A stretch of 64,000 bases of DNA from Candidatus Accumulibacter affinis (lineage in GTDB: Bacteria > Pseudomonadota > Gammaproteobacteria > Burkholderiales > Rhodocyclaceae): assembly GCA_016713625.1 (NCBI GenBank), contig JADJOT010000012.1, positions 124,001-188,000 on the forward strand, in the 5' to 3' direction. Positions 17,341-25,745 of this stretch are shown here, in pieces. The position numbers were made by a program, and so were the translations under genes. Below the pieces are notes generated by a model that made no database searches, had not been told where the DNA came from, and saw only the letters and a program-made list of their open reading frames with translations. Each line of letters starts with the position of its first letter. The stretch's first letter is position 1.

Positions 17341-18522
17341 TCAACGAATCTGGGACAGCGATGCGGCGCCGTGCACGACGACCCGCTCGCCGCCGCTCAG
17401 CCCGTCGGTCACTGCCACGGTATGACCGTCCAGCGGCGCGATCCTGACCTTGCGCGAGACAAAACGCTCGGCGCTTTCGTGCACCCAGACCACCGATTCA
17501 TTGGCTGCATTGCGCACCACGGCGCCGACGGGAACGGCGACGCCGGACTGGCGCTCGCTGGTCTGGGCCAGTACCTTGAGTGTCTGGCCGACCGCAAGCG
17601 CAGGCAACTCGCCAGTTTTTGGCAGTTCGACACGGAACAGGACCGGCATGGCCTGCTCCTTGAGGCTGCGCCCGATGCCGACGAAGGCCAGATCGAGAAC
17701 GCCGCCGGCCACCGGCGCGCTGGCCCTGGCCAATCCGGCGAGCAACAGCGGGTCGTAGGCCAGCGCCTCGACCGCCAGGCGCTGTGGATCGATCACTTCG
17801 AAGACCACCTCCCGCGCATCGACGACCTGACCGACGACGGCGTTGGCGGCGCTGACGACACCGCTGACCGGCGCCACCAGCGCCTCACGGCCGAGGCTGC
17901 CGGCGAGCGCGCCTCTTCGCTTTTTGAACGCGGCGAGTTCGATCTGTGCCTGCTCGATGTCCTTCTGCGGAACACTGCCTTCCAGTTGCCTGAGGCGTGC
18001 GACACGGCGTTCGATGATGGTTTCCTGGGCCGCGAGTTCGGCCAGCGCGGACTGCTGCGAACCGCGTTCGATGGCGCTGCTCGCCGGCTGCAGCCAGGCG
18101 AGTACCTGTCCTTTGCTGACCCGCTGGCCGAGTACCGCAAGTCCCTTCGGGCCGGCCTCGATCCGCCCGCTCTGGAAGGTCTGCACGCGTCCGCCCGCAT
18201 TGGGGTCGGCGACGACGCGGCCATTGAGTTCCACGCTGCGGGGAAACTCGCCTTTGCGTGCCGCCTGGGTGCGTAGCGCCAGTTGCCGTTGTGCCGACTT
18301 CGGCACCAAGACACTGCCATCCGGCAAGCGCAAGGCAGGCTCGACAAAGGTCACCTGTCCTGGGGCGTTGACTGCATTGACTGCGGCGACTGCCACCGGG
18401 GCTGGAGTGGATTTCTTCGCGTCGTCATGGTCCTCACCGCCGTGCGCCCAGACCTGAACCGTGAGAGCGCTGGCCAACAGCAGGAGAAGGGCGTAAGGGC
18501 TGGTGTTGCGGGAATCAGGCAT
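17341..18522 (-). CDS. RND efflux periplasmic adaptor (second system)
   Basis: This 393-residue membrane-fusion protein has a signal peptide ending ALTVQVWAHG, followed by a His/Asp cluster (HGGEDHDD) that could bind metal. Then come the beta-barrel/lipoyl halves (GRVVADPNAGGRVQTFQSGR; later REALVAPVSGVVSAANAVVG) around a helical hairpin (residues ~160-215) and a C-terminal membrane-proximal domain (VWVHESAERFVSRKV...DGLSGGERVVVHG). It overlaps the upstream 190-residue gene by 8 bases, so it is cotranslated. It links the permease to the TolC-family channel of the same operon. Confidence 0.88.
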   Translation of the reverse strand: MPDSRNTSPYALLLLLASALTVQVWAHGGEDHDDAKKSTPAPVAVAAVNAVNAPGQVTFVEPALRLPDGSVLVPKSAQRQLALRTQAARKGEFPRSVELNGRVVADPNAGGRVQTFQSGRIEAGPKGLAVLGQRVSKGQVLAWLQPASSAIERGSQQSALAELAAQETIIERRVARLRQLEGSVPQKDIEQAQIELAAFKKRRGALAGSLGREALVAPVSGVVSAANAVVGQVVDAREVVFEVIDPQRLAVEALAYDPLLLAGLARASAPVAGGVLDLAFVGIGRSLKEQAMPVLFRVELPKTGELPALAVGQTLKVLAQTSERQSGVAVPVGAVVRNAANESVVWVHESAERFVSRKVRIAPLDGHTVAVTDGLSGGERVVVHGAASLSQIR

Positions 18523-19087
18523 GGTGAATGGCCCTTTCTCTTGCTTGGCGGCGCAGGCGACGCGCGACCAGGCCGCCGCAGAGCAGGAGCAGCGAAATCG
18601 CTGCGAAGAGCCACCACGGACGTTCGGTATTCTTCTCGGCGGACGTTGCCACCGGGACTTCTCCTACCTCCAGCGTGGCGGCGAGCAGATCGACGATTTC
18701 ACCAGCCTGAATCGTCAGCATCAGCGGGTATTTGCCGGCCTGGGCGAGGGCGGCGGCCGGTAGTTGATAGACCCCGTCGGCCATCGCGGTGGCAACGCCC
18801 TTGATTCCTGGCCCCTCGACTTCGATCTGCGCGCCTTGAATGGGCCGGTTGTCGCTGGCGCGGTCGACATAGATGAGCAGATTCCTGTCGGCAAGCACAC
18901 CGACGATTTCCAGGTCCTCGTTGCGCACCTCGAAGCGTGGCGCCAGCCGGACATCGGCCGGCTTCGCGGTGGCCCCGTGGTCATGGCCTTCATGGGCGAT
19001 GACCGGCGCAGACAGGGAAAACAGCGCCAGTAGAATGGCCGCAACACAAGCAGCGGCCCAGGTCGGGAGGAATGATGGTCGGGTCAC
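18515..19087 (-). CDS. His-rich membrane-anchored accessory protein of the efflux operon
   Basis: A 190-residue protein carries a signal peptide (PTWAAACVAAILLALFSLSA) and a mature start with HEGHDHGA. A beta-sandwich-like periplasmic part follows (VRLAPRFEVRNEDLEIVGVL; a Gly/Pro/Val pattern to residue ~145), then one C-terminal transmembrane helix (WWLFAAISLLLLCGGLVARR) and a basic tail. Such type-I anchored, His-rich proteins recur beside heavy-metal RND genes. A metal-capture role next to the adaptor is likely but inferred. Overlaps of 4 bases with the channel gene and 8 with the adaptor gene tie it into the operon. Confidence 0.75.
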   Translation of the reverse strand: MTRPSFLPTWAAACVAAILLALFSLSAPVIAHEGHDHGATAKPADVRLAPRFEVRNEDLEIVGVLADRNLLIYVDRASDNRPIQGAQIEVEGPGIKGVATAMADGVYQLPAAALAQAGKYPLMLTIQAGEIVDLLAATLEVGEVPVATSAEKNTERPWWLFAAISLLLLCGGLVARRLRRQARERAIHHA

Positions 19088-20307
19088 GGCGTGATTCCTC
19101 GAGCCTGGTTCAGATTGGCCTGCGCGGCGGATAGTCGGGAGCGGCTGCGGACCCCTTCGATACGGGCCTCGGTGGTCTGGGACTGGGCGCGCAGCAGCTC
19201 GACGAGCGAGGTTTCGCCAAGCTCGAACGAGCGGCGCATCAGCGTCAGGCGCTCCGCCGCGGCTTGTTCGCGCTCGACCGCCAGCGCCGCACCGAGACCG
19301 GCCGATTCGAGCTGGGCCTCGGCTTCGCGCAGTTCGGCCTCGACTTCGGCAAGGAGCCGCCGATACCGGGCCTCGGCCTCGATCAGGGCGGTGTTGGCGC
19401 TGGCCAGCAGGGGCGCATTGCGCACTTCGACGGCCAGCGGGATGCTGATGGCAAAGCCGATGCTGTCGCGCGGGGTGGCACCGGACAGCTCACGATCGCG
19501 GCGATAGAGCACACCGACACTCGGCGCCTCGCGGCGTGACTCCTGAGCCAGTTTGAGGGCAGCGCGGGCGCGCTCGATAACGGCCTGGCCGGCGGCGACG
19601 CGGGGATCGACCGCCCGATCGGCGGCCACCGCGACCGGCTCCTGCGGATTATCCGGCAGGCGGTCCGTACCAGTCACCACCCGGTAGCGTTGCAGGCTGC
19701 GTACCACCCCGAGTTGCGCGTCGGCAGCGGCTGCGCGCGCACTGGCGGTTTCCTGGCGAGCGAGCAACAGGTCGGAGCGGGCAATTTCTCCCACCTTGAG
19801 CCGCCTGCCGACATCCGCTTCGAGTTCTACCATGGTTTTCAGGCGTTCTGCGGCAACCTCTGCTTCACTCCTGGCCATCACCAGCGTCCACAGCGCTCGG
19901 CGCAGTTCACCGGCGACAGCGAGCTGTGTCGTCTGGATGTCGCCTTCGTTCTCTCCGCCTTCGGCCTCGGCAAGGCTCCTGCGCGCAGCCTTCTGTCCGG
20001 GCAGCCAGAGCGGAATGGAAATGCCGATTTCGCTCTCCTGGTTACCCAGATCACTGTTCCATCGGTCGGTGCGGTGAAAAGCGTCAATTTTCGGGGCGGC
20101 AGGAAACCAGGATTCGGCGACCGTTCGGCTGGCGGCGACTTCGTCCCGTTTTGCCTCTGCCGTTCGCCCCTGGGGTGAATTCGCCCACGCTTTCTCAAAC
20201 ACCTCGCGCAAGGTTTCCGCCTGCGCGGAAGCTGCCGTGACGGCAAGCAACACGGTCAGGATATTGCCCCCAACTCGTGCCTTCCTCTTAAGCGGACACC
20301 ACTGCAT
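19084..20307 (-). CDS. TolC-family outer-membrane channel (second system)
   Basis: The 407-residue protein has an N-terminal signal sequence (GNILTVLLAVTAASAQAETL) after a longish basic leader. Then come two internal repeats of long amphipathic helices (EAEVAAERLKTMVELEADVG; later ERLTLMRRSFELGETSLVEL). It is the first gene of the leftward operon, starting 54 bases after the operator at 20361-20395. Only the far-upstream ATG leaves the signal peptide intact, so the start at 20307 is kept. The partner adaptor and permease follow in the same operon. Confidence 0.88.
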   Translation of the reverse strand: MQWCPLKRKARVGGNILTVLLAVTAASAQAETLREVFEKAWANSPQGRTAEAKRDEVAASRTVAESWFPAAPKIDAFHRTDRWNSDLGNQESEIGISIPLWLPGQKAARRSLAEAEGGENEGDIQTTQLAVAGELRRALWTLVMARSEAEVAAERLKTMVELEADVGRRLKVGEIARSDLLLARQETASARAAAADAQLGVVRSLQRYRVVTGTDRLPDNPQEPVAVAADRAVDPRVAAGQAVIERARAALKLAQESRREAPSVGVLYRRDRELSGATPRDSIGFAISIPLAVEVRNAPLLASANTALIEAEARYRRLLAEVEAELREAEAQLESAGLGAALAVEREQAAAERLTLMRRSFELGETSLVELLRAQSQTTEARIEGVRSRSRLSAAQANLNQARGITP

Positions 20308-20360
20308 CAGACGCGCCCATCATGAATACGAATGGGCGAGATGTTGCCGGATTCTGCCCA

Positions 20361-20395
20361 ACAGAAAGCTGACTGACAAATTACAAATTTGTAAT
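20361..20395 (-). promoter_or_regulatory. Operator of the second efflux operon, twin of the cus operator
   Basis: A perfect 16-bp palindrome ATTACAAATTTGTAAT at 20380-20395 is preceded, after 3 bases, by ACAGAAAGCTGACTGA (20361-20376). Block and spacing are identical to the site before the cus operon at 11535-11569. Relative to the leftward operon the palindrome lies upstream of the conserved block, which may form the core promoter. Binding of CusR, or of a paralogue, is the simplest reading. Confidence 0.75.
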
Positions 20396-20526
20396 CTGCG
20401 TGGCTTGTGGGTGACACGGTGACGGCTATCTCGTGCCGATGCCGAAGTCACCACTTGACTCGCTACCGCATCTGTCCTGACGACCTGTTTGTCACCGGAA
20501 GGATTCGGCCGCTCTGGCCGACGCAG

Positions 20527-20582
20527 CTTTACGTTTCTCGCCATTTCGCTTTACAATTAAGGCCGCTTTTCTTTACATTTAA
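20527..20582 (+). promoter_or_regulatory. Three direct repeats at 22-bp spacing before the DUF4325 regulator
   Basis: CTTTACGTTT (20527), CTTTACAATT (20549) and CTTTACATTT (20571) begin exactly 22 bases apart, about two helical turns, and the last ends near the start codon at 20589. Phased repeats of this kind usually bind a protein cooperatively on one DNA face. The winged-helix protein encoded immediately downstream is the obvious candidate. There is no Shine-Dalgarno sequence between the third repeat and the ATG. Confidence 0.7.
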
Positions 20583-20588
20583 TACGCT

Positions 20589-21602
20589 ATGACTGCGGAC
20601 GTGCGCCTTTCCATACTCGCCACCATTGCCCAGGACGGCGGCAATGTCGCTGCGCGCTTGGCCGCCCAGCATGGGGTGTCGCGCCAGTCTGCCAGTGCCT
20701 GGCTGGCAAGGTTGAGACAGGAAGGGGTAATCACTTCTTCCGGCGTCGGGCGCGGGGTGCGTTATCACCTGGCGACATTGGCGCAGGTGCGGCAGGGGTA
20801 TGCGCGAGCGGGGCTGCACGAGGACAGGGTGTGGCGCGATTTGATGACGCCCAAGCTTGGCGATCTATCCGTCAATGTGCGCGACATCTGGCACTACGCG
20901 GTGACCGAGATGGTGAACAACGCCATCGACCATTCGGGTTCTGAACGGGTGACAGTGGAATTGCTGCGCGATGCGCTGAATACCACGGTGTATGTCGCGG
21001 ACGAGGGCGAGGGCATCTTCCTCAAGATTCAGAGGGCGCTGAAGATGTACGACCCGCGCGAGGCGATTCTGGAATTGGCCAAGGGCAAGCTGACCACCGA
21101 CCCCGCCAACCACACCGGGGAGGGCATCTTTTTTTCCTCCAAGGTCATGGATGCCTTCGATATTCGTTCCGGAAAGCTGCACTTCATGCACGACGAGTGG
21201 GGAGCGGATGTGCTCATGGAACGTCCCGCCGATGCGCCGGGCACGCTGGTGTTGATGCGCCTGGGCAACGACAGCGGGCGTACCCTGAGTGAGGTGTTCG
21301 ACCAGTTTGCCGCCCCGGAGGAATACACCTTTGCCAAGACCATCGTCCCAGTGCGGCTGGCACAGCACGAAGGAGAGAAGCTGGTTTCCCGTTCGCAGGC
21401 GAAGCGACTCACCCTGCGCTTCGAACGCTTTCAAACGGTGGTGCTGGATTTCGCCGGCGTGGAGGAGATCGGTCAGGCGTTTGCCGATGAGGTCTTCCGC
21501 GTTTTTCAGCAGGCGCATCCGGCCACCGCACTGTTGCCGATACATATGACGGCGGCGGTGGACAACATGTTCAGGCGGGCGATGAGAGGGGCGAATGCAT
21601 GA
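20589..21602 (+). CDS. Winged-helix / GHKL-ATPase / DUF4325 regulator
   Basis: This 337-residue cytosolic protein has three parts. Residues 1-70 form a winged helix (LAAQHGVSRQSASAWLARLR, then EGVITSSGVGRGVRYHLA). Residues ~90-235 carry the Bergerat ATP-binding fold, with an N box (EMVNNAIDHS near 106), a G1 box (ADEGEGIF near 137) and a G2 box (HTGEGIFF near 174). Residues ~250-335 match DUF4325, a STAS-like domain (VVLDFAGVEEIGQAFADEVF). It lacks a histidine-kinase dimerisation helix, so it is not a classical sensor kinase. The combination resembles an anti-sigma kinase and its antagonist joined to a DNA-binding domain. It is divergent from the efflux operon, separated by both the operator and the 22-bp repeats. 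GTG 20601 is an alternative start. Confidence 0.8.
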   Translation: MTADVRLSILATIAQDGGNVAARLAAQHGVSRQSASAWLARLRQEGVITSSGVGRGVRYHLATLAQVRQGYARAGLHEDRVWRDLMTPKLGDLSVNVRDIWHYAVTEMVNNAIDHSGSERVTVELLRDALNTTVYVADEGEGIFLKIQRALKMYDPREAILELAKGKLTTDPANHTGEGIFFSSKVMDAFDIRSGKLHFMHDEWGADVLMERPADAPGTLVLMRLGNDSGRTLSEVFDQFAAPEEYTFAKTIVPVRLAQHEGEKLVSRSQAKRLTLRFERFQTVVLDFAGVEEIGQAFADEVFRVFQQAHPATALLPIHMTAAVDNMFRRAMRGANA

Positions 21603-21624
21603 CTGCTTCCACGAACCGCTGGAT

Positions 21625-21645
21625 TGTAATCTGCGTCGCTTGGTA
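21625..21645. repeat. Partial copy of the operator flank
   Basis: TTGTAATCTGCGTCGCTTGG downstream of the regulator gene nearly repeats the sequence at 20389-20407 (TTGTAATCTGCGTGGCTTG). The latter is the right arm of the palindromic operator plus its neighbour. Only half of the operator is present, so this is more likely a duplication scar than a working site. The rest of 21603-21826 shows nothing I recognise. Confidence 0.5.
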
Positions 21646-21826
21646 AGTATTCGGTGAACCCGTAGTCCGTACGCGGCGGCCTTTAGTTAGCGAGTCAGCG
21701 GCTGGCCTGAGGTCTGGACACAGCAGCGGAAGTTTGCTACAGTTCGTCGCATGAGCTCTGGATCGGACATCAGCTCATGCAGGATCAGCGATCAGCAAAG
21801 GCAAGCTGACGCCGTTTGCCCAGGTA

Positions 21827-22728
21827 ATGGTGACGCTGAGCAAGCATTGCCCGAACTGCGGCCTCGGCTACGCCGACTTTCCCGGCACGGAAGACAGTGA
21901 ACTCATCGAGATCGACGTCAAACCGTACCGGCGGGTGATCCGCCGGCGGCGCTACCGGCGGACCGGTCAGTGCCCCGGTACCCCGGGCATCCTGACCGCG
22001 CCACCGCCGGCGCGATGGATTCCCCGCGGCAAATACGGCGTGTCGATCTGGGTGCACCTCCTGCTGTCCAAGTTCTCCTACGGCCAGCCGACTCATCGAC
22101 TGCTCCGGGACTGGTCCGACTACGAACTGACGCTCTCGCCGGAACCCTCACCGGCGGACTGCGCACCCTGGCCCCGCTGTTCGAGCCGCTGGAAGAAGCA
22201 CTGCTTTGCCGACTGCAGAGCGAGAATCGCTGGCACGCGGATGAAACCCGCTGGATGGTGTTTGCCGAGACCGAAGGGAAGATCGGTCATCGCTGGTACC
22301 TGTGGGGGTTTCACTCCGAATCGGTGATTCACTTCGTGCTGGACCCGACGCGATCGGCGCAGGTGCCGATCGCAGAACGGTCCGACAGCGAGGGCGGCGT
22401 GGTCATCTGCGATCGCTATTCGGGTTACCAGAAGCTCGCGAGGATCCTTGGGAAGATCCTGCTAGCCTTCTGCTGGGCCCACCAACGGCGTGATTTCATC
22501 GAACTGGCCAACGCCCATCCGGATCTCTCGGGTTGGGCCTTTTCCTGGGTCGAACGGATTGGCGAGTTGTACCACTTGAACGACCAGCGCCTTGAAGTCC
22601 GCGGCGACCCGGTCCAGTGGGCCGAACGCGACCATCGCTTGCGGCAAGCGATTTTGCAGATGGTGACCGAGCGCGCAGCCGAGCTCGCGAACCCGGCGCT
22701 CAAGGCCCCGGCGCGTAAGGTGCTAAAA
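21827..22728 (+). pseudogene. IS66-family transposase (TnpC) remnant
   Basis: Starting inside the gene, CPNCGLGYADFPGTEDSELI, VIRRRRYRRTGQCPGTPGIL and YGVSIWVHLLLSKFSYGQPT are the zinc-finger-like and central parts of an IS66 TnpC. A frameshift near 22138 moves the continuation (TLTGGLRTLAPLFEPLEEAL, NRWHADETRWMVFAETEGKI, VVICDRYSGYQKLARILGKI, CWAHQRRDFIELA) to another frame. Homology ends abruptly near 22728 at APARKVL, before the last catalytic region. The N-terminal ~150 residues, the final ~130 residues and the accessory genes are missing. It lies between the metal island and the decayed cusC copy and was probably involved in the rearrangement there. Confidence 0.85.
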
Positions 22729-22864
22729 ATAAAGTGGACCCCGAAGTCAAGACAAGAATTAAGTCTGTTTAAGCTGGGCACTTGACTTCAGTAGCAGCTG
22801 GACGGCGCTGCCCCGGTGTTGCCTTTGCTTTGGTTTGTGCTGTGGCTGTTGATCTTGCTTCTGC

Positions 22865-22913
22865 GGGGGGAGGAACCCCTGTTCCGCTACGCTCCACAGG
22901 GGTTCCTCCCCCC
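22865..22913. repeat. 18-bp perfect inverted repeat (large hairpin)
   Basis: GGGGGGAGGAACCCCTGT at 22865-22882 is the exact inverse of ACAGGGGTTCCTCCCCCC at 22896-22913, with a 13-base loop. The right arm touches the start of homology with cusC. It has no following T-run and is not a convincing terminator. It looks like a REP-type or transposon-end palindrome sitting at a recombination junction. Confidence 0.8.
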
Positions 22914-23530
22914 GGCACCGATGGTGAAGTCAGGGTAGCGGTTCCGGTAGGTGAGTTCCCGGCTTTTTTTGCCGCTGTGAGTTTGCTGACTTCAGACGCC
23001 AGCAGCGGGTTACGGGCGACGAGACGTTCCTCCAGTGTGGCGTAATCGAGCCGGGCGGGCGCCGGCAGCGGGCGGAGCTTCTCCGGTTCGGCGAGCGGTG
23101 CCCCGACGGGCCGTGCCAGCAAGGCATTCAGGCGCGTGTGCAGGTGGTGTTGCTCGGTTCCCAGGGTGACCAGTTCGCCGTGCAGCCTGTCTGCTCGACC
23201 TGCGCACGGATGACGTCCTGCAGCGCCGCGAGACCGCCGCTGTAGCGTACCTGCGCAATCCTTTCGAGGCGGCGCATCAGGTCAAGTATTTCGCGCGTCA
23301 GGCGTTCGTTCCGATGCACGTAATACCACTGCGCATAGCTCGTCTTGATCCTCGCCGCGATGTCCGACCAGGTGCCCAGGGCGCGCCCCCGGGCGCTCTC
23401 GCCTTCGAGTTCCGCCACTTCACGTTTGAGGTCGCGCTTGCCGAACCACGGAATGTCCTGCGACAACAGGTACCGCCAGACCGAGCAGCATCCACAAGGC
23501 GAATGTCCTCGTCGGCGTGACTCCTCGCAT
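22911..23530 (-). pseudogene. Decayed partial copy of cusC
   Basis: The minus strand reproduces the first part of cusC: ATG 23530 with MRGVTPTRTFALWMLLGLA, then a jump to LLSQDIPWFGKRDLKREVAE, continuing to about the position equivalent to 10270. Relative to the intact gene, ~240 bases are deleted after the signal peptide (junction near 23471), a frameshift is present near 23187, and the 3' third is absent beyond 22911. Outside the deletion, DNA identity with 10270-11125 is very high. It cannot make a working channel. Confidence 0.88.
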
Positions 23531-23612
23531 GCAAGCTCCTTCAACAATGCGAATTACGGATCGCTGACCGGTAGCGCCGCCGCGCCGGCCGCCGGGGCGG
23601 TGGGGCCGGCGC

Positions 23613-24251
23613 TCAGTGGCGCCAGGCGTGGCTGACGATTTCGCGAATGAGGTGCAGGCGGCGGTGGAAAAAGTGGTCGGCACCGGGGACCACCACCACC
23701 GGTAAGTCCAGCGGCTTGGCCCACTCGATGACGTTGGCCAGAGGCACGGTGGCGTCCTCGGAGCCGTGAATGACGATGGTGTCACGCGGCACGGCCTTGG
23801 TGTGGTAACGGCGTGCGCCCTCGACGAAACCCGAGGCGGTACCGACGAGGACCAGCCGCTGCGCCGGATGGCCGGCTGCGAACAGCGCTTCGGCGACGCG
23901 CGTCAGCACATAGGCGCCGAACGAGAAGCCAGCCAGCGCCACCGGTAGATTGCCGTAACGACACTTGGCCTCGGCCAGGACGGCCAGCAGATCGTCGGTC
24001 TCGCCCTGACCGTCGTCGTGTTTGCCCTCGCTCTGGCCGACACCACGGAAATTTGGACGCACTGCGACGTAGTCGAGATGGTTGAAGGTACGTGCCAGCG
24101 TCTGCACCACCTTGTTGCTGTTGCCGCCACCGAACAATGGGTGCGGATGGGCAATCAGCGCAATGCCGCGCGGCGCGCCGGGGTTTTCGACGAGGACTTC
24201 GATCTTGCCTACTGGTCCGTCGAGCAACAGTTGCTCTGGCTGCAGTCTCAT
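23613..24251 (-). CDS. Alpha/beta hydrolase, dienelactone-hydrolase-like
   Basis: This 212-residue cytosolic protein has the motif IALIAHPHPLFGGGNSNKVV near residue 30, found in a widespread alpha/beta-hydrolase group. The nucleophile elbow is GFSFGAYV (about residue 108), the late Asp is in VIHGSEDATVPLAN and the His in PGADHFFHRRLHLI, completing a Ser-Asp-His triad. There is no signal peptide. The substrate is unknown; related proteins act on small esters or acyl compounds. It ends just right of the decayed cusC copy, so it probably marks the resumption of ordinary chromosome. Confidence 0.8.
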   Translation of the reverse strand: MRLQPEQLLLDGPVGKIEVLVENPGAPRGIALIAHPHPLFGGGNSNKVVQTLARTFNHLDYVAVRPNFRGVGQSEGKHDDGQGETDDLLAVLAEAKCRYGNLPVALAGFSFGAYVLTRVAEALFAAGHPAQRLVLVGTASGFVEGARRYHTKAVPRDTIVIHGSEDATVPLANVIEWAKPLDLPVVVVPGADHFFHRRLHLIREIVSHAWRH

Positions 24252-24318
24252 GGCTTCAGCTTCCTTTCGCTGATTGCGTCGCAGCGATCACTGCCGCGAG
24301 GTCGACCGACGATGGCCT

Positions 24319-24627
24319 TCAGATGCGCAGGCGGTCGACGACCCGGCCATGCACGAGGTGTTCCTGGATGATTTCCTCGATGTCTTCATTGTCGACGTAG
24401 CTGTACCATACGTCGTCCGGATAGACCACGACTACCGGCCCGTCGTCGCAGCGGTCCAGGCAACCGGCTTTGTTGATGCGAACCTTGCCTGCTCCCTTGA
24501 GCCGCAGTTCGCCGACGCGATCCTTGGCGTAGGCCTGGGCGGCGCTGGCACCGGAATTGTTGCAGCAGGTCTCGCCCTCGCCACGCTGGTTGCAGCAGAA
24601 AAACACGTGATGCTTGAAATAACTCAT
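24319..24627 (-). CDS. Thioredoxin-like [2Fe-2S] ferredoxin
   Basis: This 102-residue protein begins MSYFKHHVFFCCNQRGEGET, with AGGAGG a few bases upstream fixing the start. The cysteines in FFCCNQRGEGETCC and in AGCLDRCDDGPVVVVYPD match the cluster-binding pattern of (2Fe-2S) ferredoxins of the thioredoxin-like (Shethna/NuoE-like) type. The end YSYVDNEDIEEIIQEHL is the usual helix. It may form a two-gene unit with the hydrolase 67 bases downstream. Role: small electron carrier; partner unknown. Confidence 0.85.
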   Translation of the reverse strand: MSYFKHHVFFCCNQRGEGETCCNNSGASAAQAYAKDRVGELRLKGAGKVRINKAGCLDRCDDGPVVVVYPDDVWYSYVDNEDIEEIIQEHLVHGRVVDRLRI

Positions 24628-24905
24628 GGAACTGGATCCTCCTCTGGCTGTGAAAGTCGCGCCAGCGACTCGCGAATCTCCCCCGCCATTGTGGGAGAGC
24701 ATAGCAGGGGGCGGGGCTGAGGGAACGGTCATCGCTTCCATCATCCGCGGTGGCTGCCCGGAGTCATGACCTTTGGCTTGGCTGCGGCGGCGAGTGATTT
24801 TAACCCAGATCCGCGAGGGTAACTCATTCTGCATGAACAGGGTGGCTGCGTGAGACGGCCGCGACGCGTTATGCTATCGATCCGCATCGTTCCTTGGCGC
24901 ATCGC

Positions 24906-25637
24906 ATGCTCGTCCTGTACTCCGATTTCGGCATCGACGACCCCTACCTCGGTCAAATGAAGGCGGCGTTGCTGCGCCACGGCCAGCGCGAGGTGCCGAT
25001 GATCGATTTGCTGCATCGCGTGCCGGACTTCGATGCGCGGGCCGGGGCGCACCTGCTGGCCGCCTTGCAGACCAGTTTCGCCGCGGGCAGCGTGTTTCTC
25101 GCGGTGGTGGACCCGGGCGTCGGCAGCGATCGTCCGGCGGTGGTCGTCGAAGCCGACGAAAAATGGTACGTCGGGCCGGACAATGGCCTGCTCGCCGTGC
25201 TCGCTGCTCGCGCGCAAGCGCTACGCACCTGGCGTATCACCTGGCGGCCGGACGGATTGTCGACCTCCTTTCACGGACGCGACCTGTTCGCCCCCATCGC
25301 TGCGCGCATTGCTGCTGGCGTTTGGCCGGCAGAGGCGCTTGCGGCAAGTGCGGGGCTGGATCACCGGATGGCCGCGGACGACCTGGCCGAGGTGATCTAC
25401 ATTGACCATTATGGCAACGCCTTCACCGGGCTGCGGGCGGCCAATATTACGCGGGAAGCGAGGCTTGCCGTCGGTCGGGCGCAAATTCCTGCGGCCCGGG
25501 TATTCGCCGCGGTGCCATGCGGGCAGGCATTCTGGTACGAGAACAGTGTCGGCCTGGTGGAAATCGCCGTCAATCGCGGCAGTGCGGCGGCCGACCTGCG
25601 GCTTGCGGTCGGCTCGCCGGTGGCGCTGGTCACCTGA
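24906..25637 (+). CDS. SAM hydroxide adenosyltransferase (DUF62 family)
   Basis: The 243-residue protein contains the family's motifs: LYSDFGIDDPYLGQMKAALL, VVDPGVGSDRPAVVVEADEK, YVGPDNGLLAVL, FHGRDLFAPIAARIA and IDHYGNAFTGL, followed by a small C-terminal beta domain. Members hydrolyse S-adenosylmethionine to adenosine and methionine using an activated water held by Asp/Arg/His. ATG 24906 is chosen; TTG 24894 is possible. It stands alone, 268 bases after the divergent ferredoxin gene and 108 before the DnaJ-like gene. Confidence 0.88.
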   Translation: MLVLYSDFGIDDPYLGQMKAALLRHGQREVPMIDLLHRVPDFDARAGAHLLAALQTSFAAGSVFLAVVDPGVGSDRPAVVVEADEKWYVGPDNGLLAVLAARAQALRTWRITWRPDGLSTSFHGRDLFAPIAARIAAGVWPAEALAASAGLDHRMAADDLAEVIYIDHYGNAFTGLRAANITREARLAVGRAQIPAARVFAAVPCGQAFWYENSVGLVEIAVNRGSAAADLRLAVGSPVALVT

Positions 25638-25745
25638 ATCGCTTGCCCGGGCAGGGATTACCGCGCCGTGCCGGCGTGATGACGTAAAATCGGCGCTGCC
25701 ATTCGCGCTGGCTGTCCACCTGGATGGCAGCTTGGTGACCATTCC

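Noticed and set aside
16462..18276. 604-codon plus-strand frame across the second efflux operon
   Set aside because: It spans the boundary of two real minus-strand genes and encodes an Asp/Arg/Gln-rich shadow product.
20527..20582. The three CTTTAC repeats as a CRISPR-like array
   Set aside because: Repeat units are only ~10 bp and too short for CRISPR; position and phasing fit an operator.
22729..22790. AT-rich block after the IS66 remnant (GTGGACCCCGAAGTCAAG...)
   Set aside because: It looks like the end of another insertion sequence, but no transposase or inverted partner is visible to support it.
22865..22913. Large hairpin as intrinsic terminator
   Set aside because: No U-tract on either strand and no intact gene ends immediately before it.
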